DNA of 33,652 nucleotides from Aurantimonas sp036252795 (GCA_036252795.1 DASYHY010000228.1:1-33652), one strand, 5' to 3'. Numbered from the stretch's first letter, positions 1 to 9,869 are shown. The notes: a model not told the origin generated them from the letters alone. Numbers and translations are program-made.

Positions 1-145
1 TCTCCGGCTGATCCGCGACCGCAACCGCCGCCAGCGGAGCGCCGGCAGGCTGGGCGGGATCACCCGCCAGCGCGGGACCGCCCATGGCCGCGAGCACGAG
101 GAGGACGGCGAAGCTCTTGCGCAGGCGACGCGGACAGAGAGGCAT
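1..145 (-). CDS. N-terminus of an exported protein (partial, runs off the left edge)
   Basis: An ATG at 145 reading leftwards opens a frame that stays open to the window edge, giving 48 visible residues. They form a classical Sec signal peptide: a basic start (MPLCPRRLRKS), a hydrophobic core (FAVLLVLAAMGG) and an ALA cleavage site before GDPAQ, then an Ala/Pro-rich stretch. A GGGA sequence lies seven bases before the ATG and could serve as ribosome binding site. The mature part is almost entirely missing, so the function cannot be assigned; it is probably periplasmic. The gene is divergent from adhC, and the 223 bases between them must hold both promoters, but I see no convincing -35/-10 pair there. 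Confidence 0.6.
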   Translation of the reverse strand, partial: MPLCPRRLRKSFAVLLVLAAMGGPALAGDPAQPAGAPLAAVAVADQPE

Positions 146-368
146 GATTGATTCCCGTTCGTGAAGCGCCAGTGTCGGCTTCCAACGGCATGGCCGCAAG
201 CCGTCAGGGCCACAAACGGTCGCTTCGGCAGGGATCGTGGCATCGCTGCAATGCGGGATGCCCGTGAAAACGCTGGCGAACCCGCCTCTGATCTCCGCCC
301 GCGCAGGGTTTGCAATCCGGCCCGAAACGGCTAGCACGAGCCAAGGCACCAAGATTTCGGAGAGACGC

Positions 369-1477
<1,109 letters not shown>

Positions 1478-1478
<1 letters not shown>

Positions 1479-2314
1479 TGGAGACCGTCTCGACAGCCAA
1501 GGCCTACGGCGGCACGCAGGGCGTCTACCGCCACGCGTCCTCCGCCACCGGCACCGACATGACCTTCGCGGTCTACGTGCCCGAGCACGCGCCGGGGACG
1601 AAACTGCCGGTGGTCTGGTACCTCTCCGGCCTCACCTGCACCCACGCCAACGTGATGGACAAGGGCGAGTACCGGCGCGCCTGCGCCGAACTCGGCCTGA
1701 TCTTCGTCGCGCCGGACACCAGCCCGCGCGGCGAGAGCGTGCCGGACGACGCGGAAGGCGCCTACGATTTCGGCCTCGGGGCCGGGTTCTACGTCGATGC
1801 GACCGAGGAGCCTTTCGCGAAGAACTATCGCATGTGGTCCTACGTCACCGAGGAACTGCCGGCGCTGGTTGCCGCCAACTTCCCGGTCGACGCGCAGCGC
1901 CAGTCGATCCTCGGCCACTCGATGGGCGGCCATGGCGCGCTGACCATCGGGCTGACCTATCCCGACCGCTACAAGGCGGTCTCGGCCTTTGCGCCGATTG
2001 TCGCACCCGGCGAGGTGCCGTGGGGCCAGAAGGCACTGCCAGCCTATCTCGGCGAGGACCGGGCGAGATGGCGCAAGCACGATGCGGTGGCGCTGATCGA
2101 GGACGGCGCACGGGTGGCCGAGCTGCTCGTGGATCAGGGCGAGGCCGACAATTTCCTCGCTGCACAGCTGCAGCCGGAACGCCTCGAAAAGGCCTGTGCC
2201 GACGCTGGTATCGCGCTGAATCTGCGCCGTCAGACGGGCTACGACCACAGCTACTTCTTCATCTCGACCTTCATGGCCGATCATCTCGGCTGGCACGCCG
2301 AGCGCTTGCGCTAG
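1478..2314 (+). CDS. fghA: S-formylglutathione hydrolase
   Basis: A cytoplasmic esterase-D type alpha/beta hydrolase that splits S-formylglutathione into formate and glutathione, the step after AdhC. The 278-residue length is exactly that of the family. The family motif SGLTCT is at 50-55, the nucleophile S148 sits in GHSMGG, and D224 (QGEAD) and H257 (GYDHSYFF) complete the catalytic triad. The start ATG shares its first base with the last base of the adhC stop, so the two enzymes should be made together. Their only evident joint role is formaldehyde detoxification or C1 oxidation. A stem-loop lies just after the stop codon. Confidence 0.96.
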
Positions 2315-2320
2315 CATCGC

Positions 2321-2352
2321 TGCGAGCGGGCGCTTAGACGCGGCCGCTCGCA
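2321..2352 (+). terminator. Stem-loop after fghA, possible terminator
   Basis: Nine-base perfect arms TGCGAGCGG (2321-2329) and CCGCTCGCA (2344-2352) enclose a 14-base loop, starting seven bases after the fghA stop. There is no T-run after it, so it may instead be an mRNA-stabilising hairpin or a Rho-dependent end. It would separate adhC-fghA from the next gene pair. Confidence 0.35.
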
Positions 2353-2473
2353 CCCACAGGCGCGCGGGAAATACCCGCAGCACGGCGGACACCCTGATCG
2401 TGGAGACCGATGGCCGGGAACCGAAAGCGTCTTGGCTGGTTCTCGGAGTCCTTCCGAACAAGGCCCCCACCTC

Positions 2474-3220
2474 ATGCTGCACACCCAGAGCATCGACCCC
2501 GAAACGACTGCCTCCCCGCTCGAAGACGAGCTGCGCAGCTTCATCATGGATCAGTCGTTTCCCTGTGTCGGTGCTAAATCCGCGCTGCAGCGCAGCCGCA
2601 TGACAGTCCACACCGCCCGCAGCATCGACAGCGCCTGGAACGATCTGGAGATCCAGGACCGGCTGATGCGCTTCGCCTGGGAATACAGCCAGGAGCCGAT
2701 GCTCTTCACCAGCTTCGCGGTGATCTTCGAGGGTCCCGCCGACCTGTCCGAGGAAGCCTTCGAGGCAAGCCTCTGGGACCGCATCCAGTCACTGGCGGAC
2801 AAGGACGCATGGCGCGGACAGAAGCATGATCCGCGCGTCAGCTCCGATCCGGCCGACCAGCACTTCTCGCTCAGCTTCGGTGGCGAGGCCTTCTTCGTCG
2901 TCGGCTTGCACCCGAAGGCGAGCCGCCCGGCCCGGCGCTTCTCGCATCCGACGATGGTGTTCAATCTGCACGACCAGTTCGAGATGCTGCGCAAGGAGAA
3001 CCGCTACGAAAAGCTGCGCGACGCGATCATCGACCGCGACGTGAAGCTGGCCGGCGAGCCGAATCCGATGCTCGCCCGGCACGGCACCATTTCCGAAGCG
3101 AGGCAGTATAGCGGCCGCGCCGTGGGCCCCGAATGGAGCTGCCCGTTCTCCCGAAAGGCAGAAGCGACTATTCTGCCCGCCGCCAACGGCGGCGCGGACG
3201 ACAAGAGGCAGGCTTCGTGA
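2474..3220 (+). CDS. GntA-like / YqcI-YcgG family protein, probable heme-dependent N-hydroxylase
   Basis: 248 residues with the conserved blocks of the YqcI/YcgG family: FPCVGAKSA (29-37), FVVGLHP (141-147), VFNLHDQFE (162-170), NPMLARHG (197-204), SEARQYSGR (207-215) and a C-terminal W-x-CPF (221-225). Characterised relatives are the heme enzymes GntA (guanitoxin pathway) and DcsA (arginine N-hydroxylation in cycloserine biosynthesis), so an oxygen-dependent N-hydroxylase acting on a guanidino or amino compound is plausible; the substrate is unknown. The start is uncertain: the ATG at 2474 is preferred over a TTG at 2432, and the Shine-Dalgarno sequence is weak for both. The stop overlaps the DUF1989 start (GTGA), implying coupled synthesis. 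The gene follows fghA by 159 bases on the same strand. Confidence 0.8.
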   Translation: MLHTQSIDPETTASPLEDELRSFIMDQSFPCVGAKSALQRSRMTVHTARSIDSAWNDLEIQDRLMRFAWEYSQEPMLFTSFAVIFEGPADLSEEAFEASLWDRIQSLADKDAWRGQKHDPRVSSDPADQHFSLSFGGEAFFVVGLHPKASRPARRFSHPTMVFNLHDQFEMLRKENRYEKLRDAIIDRDVKLAGEPNPMLARHGTISEARQYSGRAVGPEWSCPFSRKAEATILPAANGGADDKRQAS

Positions 3221-3843
3221 GCGCCGCCGCGAGCAGCCAGCGCATTGCGCCGCGCAGCGGCACCGCCTTCGAGCTGAAGGCCGGCGAAGAGCTCATCGTC
3301 ATCGATCCCGAAGGCGGTCAGGTCGCCGACCTCCTGGCGGTGTCCCATGCCGACATTCGCGAGATGCTGTCGTCCGGCCGCACGCTCGACTATGCCGAGC
3401 GCATCTATCTCACCACCGGCGACAGGCTGTATTCCAATCGCTCCAACGTCATGCTGGAGATCGTCGAGGACACGGTCGGACGGCACGACTTCCTGCTGAC
3501 GCCGTGCAGCGAGGCGACGTTCCGCCTCTGCTACGACGACGAGCCGCCCCATCAGGGATGCCACGGCAATCTCGCCGCCGCCTTGGCGCCCTTCGGCGTG
3601 GCGGAGGACGCCATCCCGGTCGCCTTCAACTGCTTCATGAACGTGCCGGTCGACGGCGACACGGGCCGCTTCAAGGTCCTGCCGCCACTGAGCAAGCCCG
3701 GCGACCACATCGTTTTCCGGGCGGAGATGGACCTCGTCATCGGTCTCACCGCCTGCTCGGCCCCCGCCAGCAACGGCGGCAGCTTCAAGCCGATCCACTA
3801 CCGGATCGTCGCCAACGGAGCGGCAAGCACGGCAACCGGCTGA
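3217..3843 (+). CDS. DUF1989 / urea carboxylase-associated family protein
   Basis: 208 residues covering a complete DUF1989 domain. Visible conserved blocks are GGQVADLLAV (33-42), DYAERIYLTTGDRLYSNRSN (58-77), a Cys/His region with C97, C105, H112 and C115 (HDFLLTPC, then PPHQGCHGN), PVAFNCFMNVPVDGD (134-148) and a C-terminal GLTACSAP...GSFKPIHY. The cysteines and histidines could bind a metal, which is inference. Relatives often sit beside urea or guanidine carboxylase genes, but none is present here. The start is the GTG at 3217, after AGAGG and overlapping the previous stop (GTGA); an upstream ATG at 3133 would add 28 residues inside the previous gene. The protein probably works with the GntA-like enzyme. 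It ends tail-to-tail with ligA, 18 bases apart. Confidence 0.85.
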   Translation: MSAAASSQRIAPRSGTAFELKAGEELIVIDPEGGQVADLLAVSHADIREMLSSGRTLDYAERIYLTTGDRLYSNRSNVMLEIVEDTVGRHDFLLTPCSEATFRLCYDDEPPHQGCHGNLAAALAPFGVAEDAIPVAFNCFMNVPVDGDTGRFKVLPPLSKPGDHIVFRAEMDLVIGLTACSAPASNGGSFKPIHYRIVANGAASTATG

Positions 3844-3861
3844 ACCCGGCCGCAGGCGCGG

Positions 3862-5985
3862 TCAGCCCGTTTCGCCGCCGCGCCCGATCCGCTCGAACCA
3901 GGCATCCTCGTCGATCACCTCGATCTCGAACTCAGCCGCCTTCTTGAGCTTCGAGCCCGCGCCCGGTCCGGCGACGACGAGATCGGTCTTCTTCGACACC
4001 GCGCCGGCGACCTTGGCGCCGAGCGCCTCGGCCATGGCCTTCGCCTCGTTGCGGGTCATCCGCTCCAGCGAGCCGGTGAAGACGATGGTCTGGCCGGATA
4101 CCGGCGAGGTCGCGGCCGGCTTCTCGACCGTCTCGACGGTCAGCTCCCGCACCAGGTCATCGACCAGGCGGCGGTTGTGCTCCTCCGAGAAGAACCGTGC
4201 CACGGCGGTGATCACTGCGCCGCCGATGTCTTCCAGCGCGTCCATTTCGGTGGCGGCTTCTGCGTCGCCCTCGGCGATCTTCAGCGCCGCCTCGTGGAAG
4301 GCGTCGAAGCTGCCATAGGCGCGCGCCAGCGTCTTGGCCGTCGCCTCGCCGACGTGTCGGATGCCCAGCGAGAAGATCAGCCGATCGAGCGCGATCGTCC
4401 GCCGCGCCTCGATCGCGTCGAAGAGGTTACGCGCCGAGACCTCGCCGAACCCTTGCTTGTCCTTCAGCTTCTTCAGGCCCGCCGCATCCCTGTCCCGCAT
4501 CCTGAAGATGTCGGCGGGGGTGCGGACGGAGAAATCGGGATCGTCGTAGAACAGGTCGATCTGCTTCTCGCCCAGACCGTCGATGTCGAAAGCCTTGCGG
4601 GACACGAACAGCTTCAGGTGCTCGCGGCGCTGGAACGGGCAGGCGAACTCGCCGGTGCAGCGGCGCACGACGCTCTGCGCGCCGGAGGCGGTCTCCTCGC
4701 GCACCACCGGGGTCTTCAGCTCGCACGGGCAGGTGTCGGGAAAAGCGAAGGGTTCGGCGCCCGCCGGGCGCTTCTCCGCCACGATCCCGAGCACCTGGGG
4801 AATGACATCGCCGGCGCGCTGGATCTGCACCGTGTCGCCGACGCGCACGTCCAGCCGCTCGATCTCCTCGGCATTGTGCAGCGTCGCGTTCTGCACGACG
4901 ACGCCACCGACCGTGACCGGGTCGAGCTTCGCGACGGGGGTCAACGCGCCGGTGCGTCCCACTTGGATCTCGATGTCGCGCAGGACGGTCGTCGCCTGCT
5001 CGGCGGGAAACTTGTGGGCGATCGCCCAGCGCGGCGAGCGCGAGACGAAGCCGAGCCGGCGCTGCAGGCCGAGGTCGTCGACCTTGTAGACGACGCCGTC
5101 GATGTCGTAGCCGAGCCCTGCCCTGCCTTCCTCGATCTGGTGGTAATGCGCGATCAGCCCTTCGATCGTCTCGAAGCGCCGCATCAGGTCGAGCGTCGGA
5201 AACCCCATCGCCTTGATGGCCGCGACGACCTCCATCTGCTTCTCGCCCGGCACCTCGCTCGCCTCGCCCCAGGAATAGGCGAAGAAGTTCAGCTTCCGGC
5301 GCCGGGTGATGCCTGCGTCGAGCTGGCGCAGCGAGCCGGCAGCCGCGTTGCGCGGGTTGGCGTAGATCGGCTTGCCTTCCTCGGCCTGGCTCGCGTTGAG
5401 CGCGGCGAAGCCCGCATGGCTCATATAGATCTCGCCGCGCACCTCGAAGACACCCGGTGCCTTCCCCTTCAAGCGGTCCGGAATGTCCGGCACGGTGCGG
5501 GCGTTGCGGGTGACGTCCTCCCCGGTCGTGCCGTCGCCGCGGGTCGCGGCCGAGACGAGCTCGCCCTTCTCGTAGCGCAGCGACAGCGACAGGCCGTCGA
5601 TCTTCGGCTCCGCCGTGATGCCCAGCGGCGCCGTCTCGTCGAGCTTCAGGAAGCGCCGGACGCGCCTGGCGAAGTCCGCGACGTCCTCGTCCGAGAAGGC
5701 ATTGTCGAGCGACAGCATCGGCATCGAATGGCGGATCTTGCCGAAACTGTCGGAGACTTCGGTTCCGACCCGTGCCGAGGGGGAATCCTCGCGGATCAGC
5801 CCGGGAAACCGCGCCTCGATGGCGCTGTTGCGCCGGCGCAGCGCGTCGTAGTCGGCGTCCGCGATGCTCGGCGCGTCGTCCGCATAGTAGCGCCGGTCGT
5901 GCTCGGCGATCTCGCGCGCCAGGACCGCCAGCTCCGCCGCAGCTTCGCCCTCCGTCAGGTCCTCGACCGGCTTGTCGCTCGTCAT
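3862..5985 (-). CDS. ligA: NAD-dependent DNA ligase LigA
   Basis: Seals nicks in replication and repair using NAD+. The 707 residues cover all family domains: domain Ia with YYAD (33-36), the adenylation domain with active lysine K128 in KIDG (128-131) and TRGDGTTGEDVT (148-159), an OB fold, a zinc finger, helix-hairpin-helix repeats and a C-terminal BRCT domain (about 628-700, beginning GQTIVFTG). The zinc cysteines C419, C421, C443 and C449 show C-x-C in the first pair rather than the usual C-x2-C. The start at 5985 follows GAGGAG and overlaps the stop of the flavin monooxygenase as ATGA; a 12-residue upstream extension lacks support. It is the last gene of a recN-monooxygenase-ligA unit. 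Confidence 0.96.
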   Translation of the reverse strand: MTSDKPVEDLTEGEAAAELAVLAREIAEHDRRYYADDAPSIADADYDALRRRNSAIEARFPGLIREDSPSARVGTEVSDSFGKIRHSMPMLSLDNAFSDEDVADFARRVRRFLKLDETAPLGITAEPKIDGLSLSLRYEKGELVSAATRGDGTTGEDVTRNARTVPDIPDRLKGKAPGVFEVRGEIYMSHAGFAALNASQAEEGKPIYANPRNAAAGSLRQLDAGITRRRKLNFFAYSWGEASEVPGEKQMEVVAAIKAMGFPTLDLMRRFETIEGLIAHYHQIEEGRAGLGYDIDGVVYKVDDLGLQRRLGFVSRSPRWAIAHKFPAEQATTVLRDIEIQVGRTGALTPVAKLDPVTVGGVVVQNATLHNAEEIERLDVRVGDTVQIQRAGDVIPQVLGIVAEKRPAGAEPFAFPDTCPCELKTPVVREETASGAQSVVRRCTGEFACPFQRREHLKLFVSRKAFDIDGLGEKQIDLFYDDPDFSVRTPADIFRMRDRDAAGLKKLKDKQGFGEVSARNLFDAIEARRTIALDRLIFSLGIRHVGEATAKTLARAYGSFDAFHEAALKIAEGDAEAATEMDALEDIGGAVITAVARFFSEEHNRRLVDDLVRELTVETVEKPAATSPVSGQTIVFTGSLERMTRNEAKAMAEALGAKVAGAVSKKTDLVVAGPGAGSKLKKAAEFEIEVIDEDAWFERIGRGGETG

Positions 5986-7106
5986 CCGCCTCTGCTCCTC
6001 ACGGCATCGTCCGCCAGCCATTCCGGCTGTTTCAGGTCGAGCGCCAGCCCCCGTTCGGCGATCCGGCGCGAAAGGACCGGGATGCGGTTCGCCAGCGGCA
6101 TCGCGTAGGGCATGAGCCGCAGGGCCGTCCCGCTTCGGTTGCTGACCGTATCGGTCATCTGGCGGGTCGCCTTCAGCACCTGGTCGACCACCGGCAGTCG
6201 CTGCGTCTCGTACTCAGTCTCGCGCCCTTCGGAGAGCAGGAACGCCAGCGTCGCGGCGTCCCAGATGCCGAGATTCATGCCGCGCCCGCCGACCGGCGAG
6301 TGCACGTGCGCGGCGTCTCCCGCCAGGAACACCCGGCCCTTGGCCATCCGCTCGGCGCGCCGGAACGAGACGCTGAAGCTCGACGCCCAGGTCACGGCCT
6401 CGATGCCCTCGACGCCGTCATAGAGCGCCTCCGGTTCGCCGCCGATGCCGATGAACCGCCCTGCGTGCGGGCCGAAGGGCAGCAGCGCCGCAGCGCCGAT
6501 GCCGGAGCGGATGTTGACCGTCGCGCGAGTGGTGTCGATCGGCGCCGAAAAACGCACGTCGGCCAGCGAGAACCGGCCCGGGTAGCCCTCGCCGCGCCAG
6601 GGGATGCCGACCGTCTCGCGCACGCGCGAATGGATGCCGTCGCAGCCGATCACCGCCCGCGTTGCTACGCTTTCGCCGTTCGACAGCAGCGCCCGCGGCC
6701 GGTGGGTGTCGACGATGTCCTCGAGGGCGAGGGTCCACTCCACCCTGACGCTCCTGGCTTCCAGCCAGTCGATCATGATCCGCTCGGTGCGCCCCTGCGG
6801 CAGCGACAGGACGAACGGCGTCGGCGTTCGGGCGGCGGCGAATTCGATCGAGAACAGCCTGCGCCCGTCTCGCGCGACGTCGGCGCCACCGATCCGCGCA
6901 CCTTCCGCGAGCAGCCGCGCCGAGACGCCCGATTCGGCGAGAACCGCCAGCGTCGTCGGCAGGATGCCCAGCGCCCGCGACTGCTCCGTCGGTGTCGGCC
7001 CCTCCCCCGCGTCGACGATGCGTACGGCCAGCCCCCGGCGCGTCAATTCGACGGCAGCGGCCAGGCCCACCGGCCCTGCCCCGGCGATCAGGATGTGGTC
7101 CGCCAT
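5982..7106 (-). CDS. FAD-dependent aromatic-hydroxylase-type monooxygenase
   Basis: 374 residues of the PHBH-like (UbiH/MhpA-like) flavoprotein monooxygenase family. The N-terminal dinucleotide fold GAGPVG (9-14) binds FAD, the DG motif appears as GCDGIHSRVRE near the middle, and the second FAD motif is FLAGDAAHVHSPVGGRGMN. These proteins hydroxylate aromatic or quinone-like substrates with NAD(P)H and oxygen; the substrate here cannot be told. It lies 13 bases downstream of recN and overlaps ligA by four bases (ATGA), so a metabolic enzyme is embedded in a DNA-repair unit. It lacks the long C-terminal thioredoxin-like domain of phenol hydroxylases. No membrane segment is obvious. Confidence 0.85.
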   Translation of the reverse strand: MADHILIAGAGPVGLAAAVELTRRGLAVRIVDAGEGPTPTEQSRALGILPTTLAVLAESGVSARLLAEGARIGGADVARDGRRLFSIEFAAARTPTPFVLSLPQGRTERIMIDWLEARSVRVEWTLALEDIVDTHRPRALLSNGESVATRAVIGCDGIHSRVRETVGIPWRGEGYPGRFSLADVRFSAPIDTTRATVNIRSGIGAAALLPFGPHAGRFIGIGGEPEALYDGVEGIEAVTWASSFSVSFRRAERMAKGRVFLAGDAAHVHSPVGGRGMNLGIWDAATLAFLLSEGRETEYETQRLPVVDQVLKATRQMTDTVSNRSGTALRLMPYAMPLANRIPVLSRRIAERGLALDLKQPEWLADDAVRSRGG

Positions 7107-7119
7107 CGTTCCCGCTTCC

Positions 7120-8796
7120 TCAAGACCCGGTTGCGCCGATCAGCCGTGCGGCGGCGGCCCGCGCCTCCTCGGTGACGCTTTCGCCGGCGAGCATCCGCGC
7201 GATCTCCTCGCGGCGCCCGGCTGCCTCCATCGTGGCAACGCGTGTCTCGACGCGATCCTCGCCGTTGCCCGCCGTCGCCTTGGAGATCAGCAGATGCGAC
7301 GTGGCCCGGGCGGCGACCTGCGGCGCATGCGTCACCGCGAGCACCTGGACGGAGCCCGCCAGCCGCGCCAGCCGGCGGCCGATCGCGTCGGCCACCGCAC
7401 CGCCGACGCCCGTGTCGATCTCGTCGAAGACCAGCGTCGGCGCCGATCCCCGGTCGGCCAGCGCCACCTTGAGCGCCAGCAGGAAGCGCGACAGCTCGCC
7501 GCCGGACGCGACCTTCATCATTGGCCCCGGACGGGTGCCGGGATTGGTGCGCACGAAGAACTCGACATTATCGATGCCGGCAGCCGACGGGCGCTCCGGA
7601 TCGCTCGCCGTCTCGACGATGAAGGCGGCCCGCTCCAGCTTGAGATCCGGCAGTTCGGCCATGACCGCGCCTTCGAGCAGGCGCGCGGCGACCTGGCGCT
7701 TTTCGGAAAGAGCCATGGCAAGGCGCATGAAGTCCTCGCGCTTCGCCGCGACCTCGGCTTCCAGCCGGTGCAGCCGCTCCTCGCCCGCGTCGACGTCCGC
7801 AAGATCGCCGATCATCCGCGCCGTCAGTTCCGGAAGATCGTCCACCGGCACGTTGAACTTGCGGCCCGCCGCCCGAAGCGCGAACAGCCGCTCCTCGGTC
7901 TCCTCGAGCGCCCGCGGGTCGAACTCCAGCGACCGCAGGGCGGCCGCCAGTGCCATCTGCGCCTCCGACAGCGCGTCGAGCGCGACGTCGATGCGCTCGA
8001 TTGCCGGATCGAGCAGGCCCGGCAGCTCGTCGCGGCGGCGGTCGAGCCGCTTCAAAAGGCCCGCCAGCGGCGGGATCGGCGAAGCGGCTCCCGACAGTTC
8101 CTCGTTGGCGTCGTTGACGTCGGAGGCGATCTTCTCCGAGCGCATCATGGTCTGGCGGCGCTCAGCCAGCTCTTCTTCCTCGCCGGCGATCGGGGCGAGG
8201 TCGGACAGTTCCTCGACCGACGCCCGCAGGAAATCCACCTCGCGCTGCGCCGCCTCGACGCGCGCGCGATGCTCGCGCAGCGCCTGCTCGCCATCCTTCC
8301 AGCTCGCATGGGCGCGCGCCACCGCCTCGGCCTCGCTCTGCAGGCCGCCATACTGGTCGAGCAGCAGCCGATGCGCGGCAGGATCGACCAGCGCGCGGTC
8401 GTCGTGCTGACCGTGGATCTCGACCAGGAGCTGCCCGAGGTCGCGCATCAGCGCGACGCTAGAGGGGCGGTCGTTGACGAAGACGCGGGTGCGCCCGTCG
8501 GCGCTCTGGACGCGGCGCAGGATCACGTCGCCGTCCGCCTCGATGCCGTTCTCGACCAGCATCGCCCGGGCACGGTGATCGCCGGCAACGTCGAAGACCG
8601 CCGTCACCTCGCCCTGTTTCGCACCGTGCCGCACCAGCCCGCCGTCACCGCGCCCGCCGAGGGCCAGCGACAGCGCGTCGAGCAGGATCGATTTGCCTGC
8701 GCCGGTCTCGCCCGTCAGCACCGACAGTCCCGCCACGAGGGCGAGATCGAGCCGTTCGATGAGAACGATGTCACGGATCGAAAGGTGAACCAGCAT
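7120..8796 (-). CDS. recN: DNA repair protein RecN
   Basis: An SMC-like ATPase that helps repair double-strand breaks. The 558 residues match family length. The N-terminus carries Walker A GETGAGKS (29-36), preceded by the typical LVHLSIRDIVLIERLDL strand-helix. The middle (about 150-370) is rich in Glu, Arg and Ala and should form the short coiled coil. The C-terminal half has the ABC signature SGGELSRF (431-438) and Walker B TLVFDEIDTG (454-463). The ATG at 8796 has only a weak ribosome binding site. A 191-base gap holding a terminator-like hairpin separates it from bamD, so it may have its own promoter. No LexA-type operator was recognised in that gap. Confidence 0.95.
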   Translation of the reverse strand: MLVHLSIRDIVLIERLDLALVAGLSVLTGETGAGKSILLDALSLALGGRGDGGLVRHGAKQGEVTAVFDVAGDHRARAMLVENGIEADGDVILRRVQSADGRTRVFVNDRPSSVALMRDLGQLLVEIHGQHDDRALVDPAAHRLLLDQYGGLQSEAEAVARAHASWKDGEQALREHRARVEAAQREVDFLRASVEELSDLAPIAGEEEELAERRQTMMRSEKIASDVNDANEELSGAASPIPPLAGLLKRLDRRRDELPGLLDPAIERIDVALDALSEAQMALAAALRSLEFDPRALEETEERLFALRAAGRKFNVPVDDLPELTARMIGDLADVDAGEERLHRLEAEVAAKREDFMRLAMALSEKRQVAARLLEGAVMAELPDLKLERAAFIVETASDPERPSAAGIDNVEFFVRTNPGTRPGPMMKVASGGELSRFLLALKVALADRGSAPTLVFDEIDTGVGGAVADAIGRRLARLAGSVQVLAVTHAPQVAARATSHLLISKATAGNGEDRVETRVATMEAAGRREEIARMLAGESVTEEARAAAARLIGATGS

Positions 8797-8890
8797 GGCC
8801 CGAATGTCGGTAGTGAAGCGCCGCGGCTATGGCAACCGCCCTGCGAAGATAGGGCACGTCGCGGCGGTTCGCACGGGCGCGGAAAGCGAA

Positions 8891-8916
8891 CGGCCGCCTT
8901 CCGGGGAAGGCGGCCG
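8891..8916 (-). terminator. Probable intrinsic terminator of bamD
   Basis: A perfect 12-base inverted repeat, CGGCCGCCTTCC (8891-8902) and GGAAGGCGGCCG (8905-8916), lies about 70 bases beyond the bamD stop. Read on the minus strand it is followed by TTCGCTTTCC, which is moderately T-rich. It would end the bamD transcript before recN. Confidence 0.6.
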
Positions 8917-8987
8917 GGAAATGTTCCTCGGCGTCGGCTGGAGGGGTCCGGGCTCACCCGGCGCCGCTGGGCAGTGCCCCCGGCCGG

Positions 8988-9869
8988 TCAGGCGCCGGTG
9001 ATGGCGCGCCCGGCGTTGGCGAACCAGGAATTAGCGCCGCCCTGACGGGGCTCGAGCCCGCCGCCTTGCAGCAGCTGATAGGAGTCGCGGTACCAGGGCG
9101 AATCCGGGAAGTTCTGGCCGAGCACCGAGGCCGAGGCCTGTGCCTCGCCGGTCAGGCCCATCGCCAGATAGGCCTCGGTGAGACGGGCGAGCGCCTCCTC
9201 GACCTGCCGCGATTCCGGATAGACGTCGACGACGTTCTTGAAGCGGTTGATCGCCGCAAGGTACTCGCGCCGCTCCAGGTAGTAGCGGCCGACCTGCATC
9301 TCCTTGCCGGCGAGCTGGTCGCGGGCGATGCGCACCTTGGTGCGCGCGTCCTCGGCATAGGGAGAGTCGGGATAGCGCTCCATCACCTCCCGCATGGCGG
9401 CGGCGGCCCGCGCCGACTCCTTCTGGTCGCGCGTGACGTCGGGGATCTGCCGGTAATAGGCGAGGCCGATGATGTACTGCGCGTAGGCCGCGTCCTCCGT
9501 CCCCGGATAAAGCGACAGATAGCGCTGGGCTGAACTGACCGCTTCCTCGTAATTGCCGCTGCGGTAGCTGGCGAAAGCGCCCATCACCAGCGCCTTGCGC
9601 GCCCATTCCGAGTAGGGGTGCTGCCGGTCGATCGCCTCGAACTTGGCCGACGCCTCGCTCAGGCGCCCACCCTCCAGGTTGGCGAGGCCCTGATTGTAGA
9701 GGACGTCCGGCGGTTCGGTCTGCGCCGCGAGCGCCAGCGCTTCGACGTCGCTCGTGCCCGACGACATGCAGCCGGAAAGCCCGCCCAGCGCGAGCCCGAG
9801 AACGGCCGCGAGTCCCAGCGCGGCGGCGCGAGAGCGCGGCGCGGACCGTGATGTTTGCGGATTGCTCAT
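8988..9869 (-). CDS. bamD: Outer membrane assembly lipoprotein BamD
   Basis: Essential lipoprotein of the BAM complex, which folds beta-barrel proteins into the outer membrane. The 293 residues begin with a basic stretch and a hydrophobic segment ending in the lipobox LSGC (C34 becomes the lipidated N-terminus). The rest is a string of TPR helices (ALYNQG-like A/G patterns and YPGTEDAAYAQYIIGLAYY) typical of the YfiO family. The start at 9869 follows AGGGGG; an in-frame start at 9932 would put 21 residues ahead of the signal peptide and is unlikely. It is 118 bases downstream of lpxC, a common neighbour in alphaproteobacteria, so both serve outer-membrane building. Confidence 0.95.
   Translation of the reverse strand: MSNPQTSRSAPRSRAAALGLAAVLGLALGGLSGCMSSGTSDVEALALAAQTEPPDVLYNQGLANLEGGRLSEASAKFEAIDRQHPYSEWARKALVMGAFASYRSGNYEEAVSSAQRYLSLYPGTEDAAYAQYIIGLAYYRQIPDVTRDQKESARAAAAMREVMERYPDSPYAEDARTKVRIARDQLAGKEMQVGRYYLERREYLAAINRFKNVVDVYPESRQVEEALARLTEAYLAMGLTGEAQASASVLGQNFPDSPWYRDSYQLLQGGGLEPRQGGANSWFANAGRAITGA

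Noticed and set aside
239..262. Inverted repeat GGCATC...GATGCC upstream of adhC as an operator.
   Set aside because: Arms of only six bases with a 12-base loop are expected by chance.
237..368. N-terminal extension of AdhC from a GTG at 237.
   Set aside because: The 44 extra residues do not resemble the family, and the ATG at 369 has a good Shine-Dalgarno sequence and gives the normal length.
4177..6108. A 643-residue open frame on the plus strand opposite ligA, and similar long frames opposite recN, ftsZ, ftsA, murC, murF and murE.
   Set aside because: In GC-rich DNA the antisense frame of a real gene often stays open. These products are Arg/Ala/Asp-rich without family motifs, and the minus-strand genes are unmistakable.
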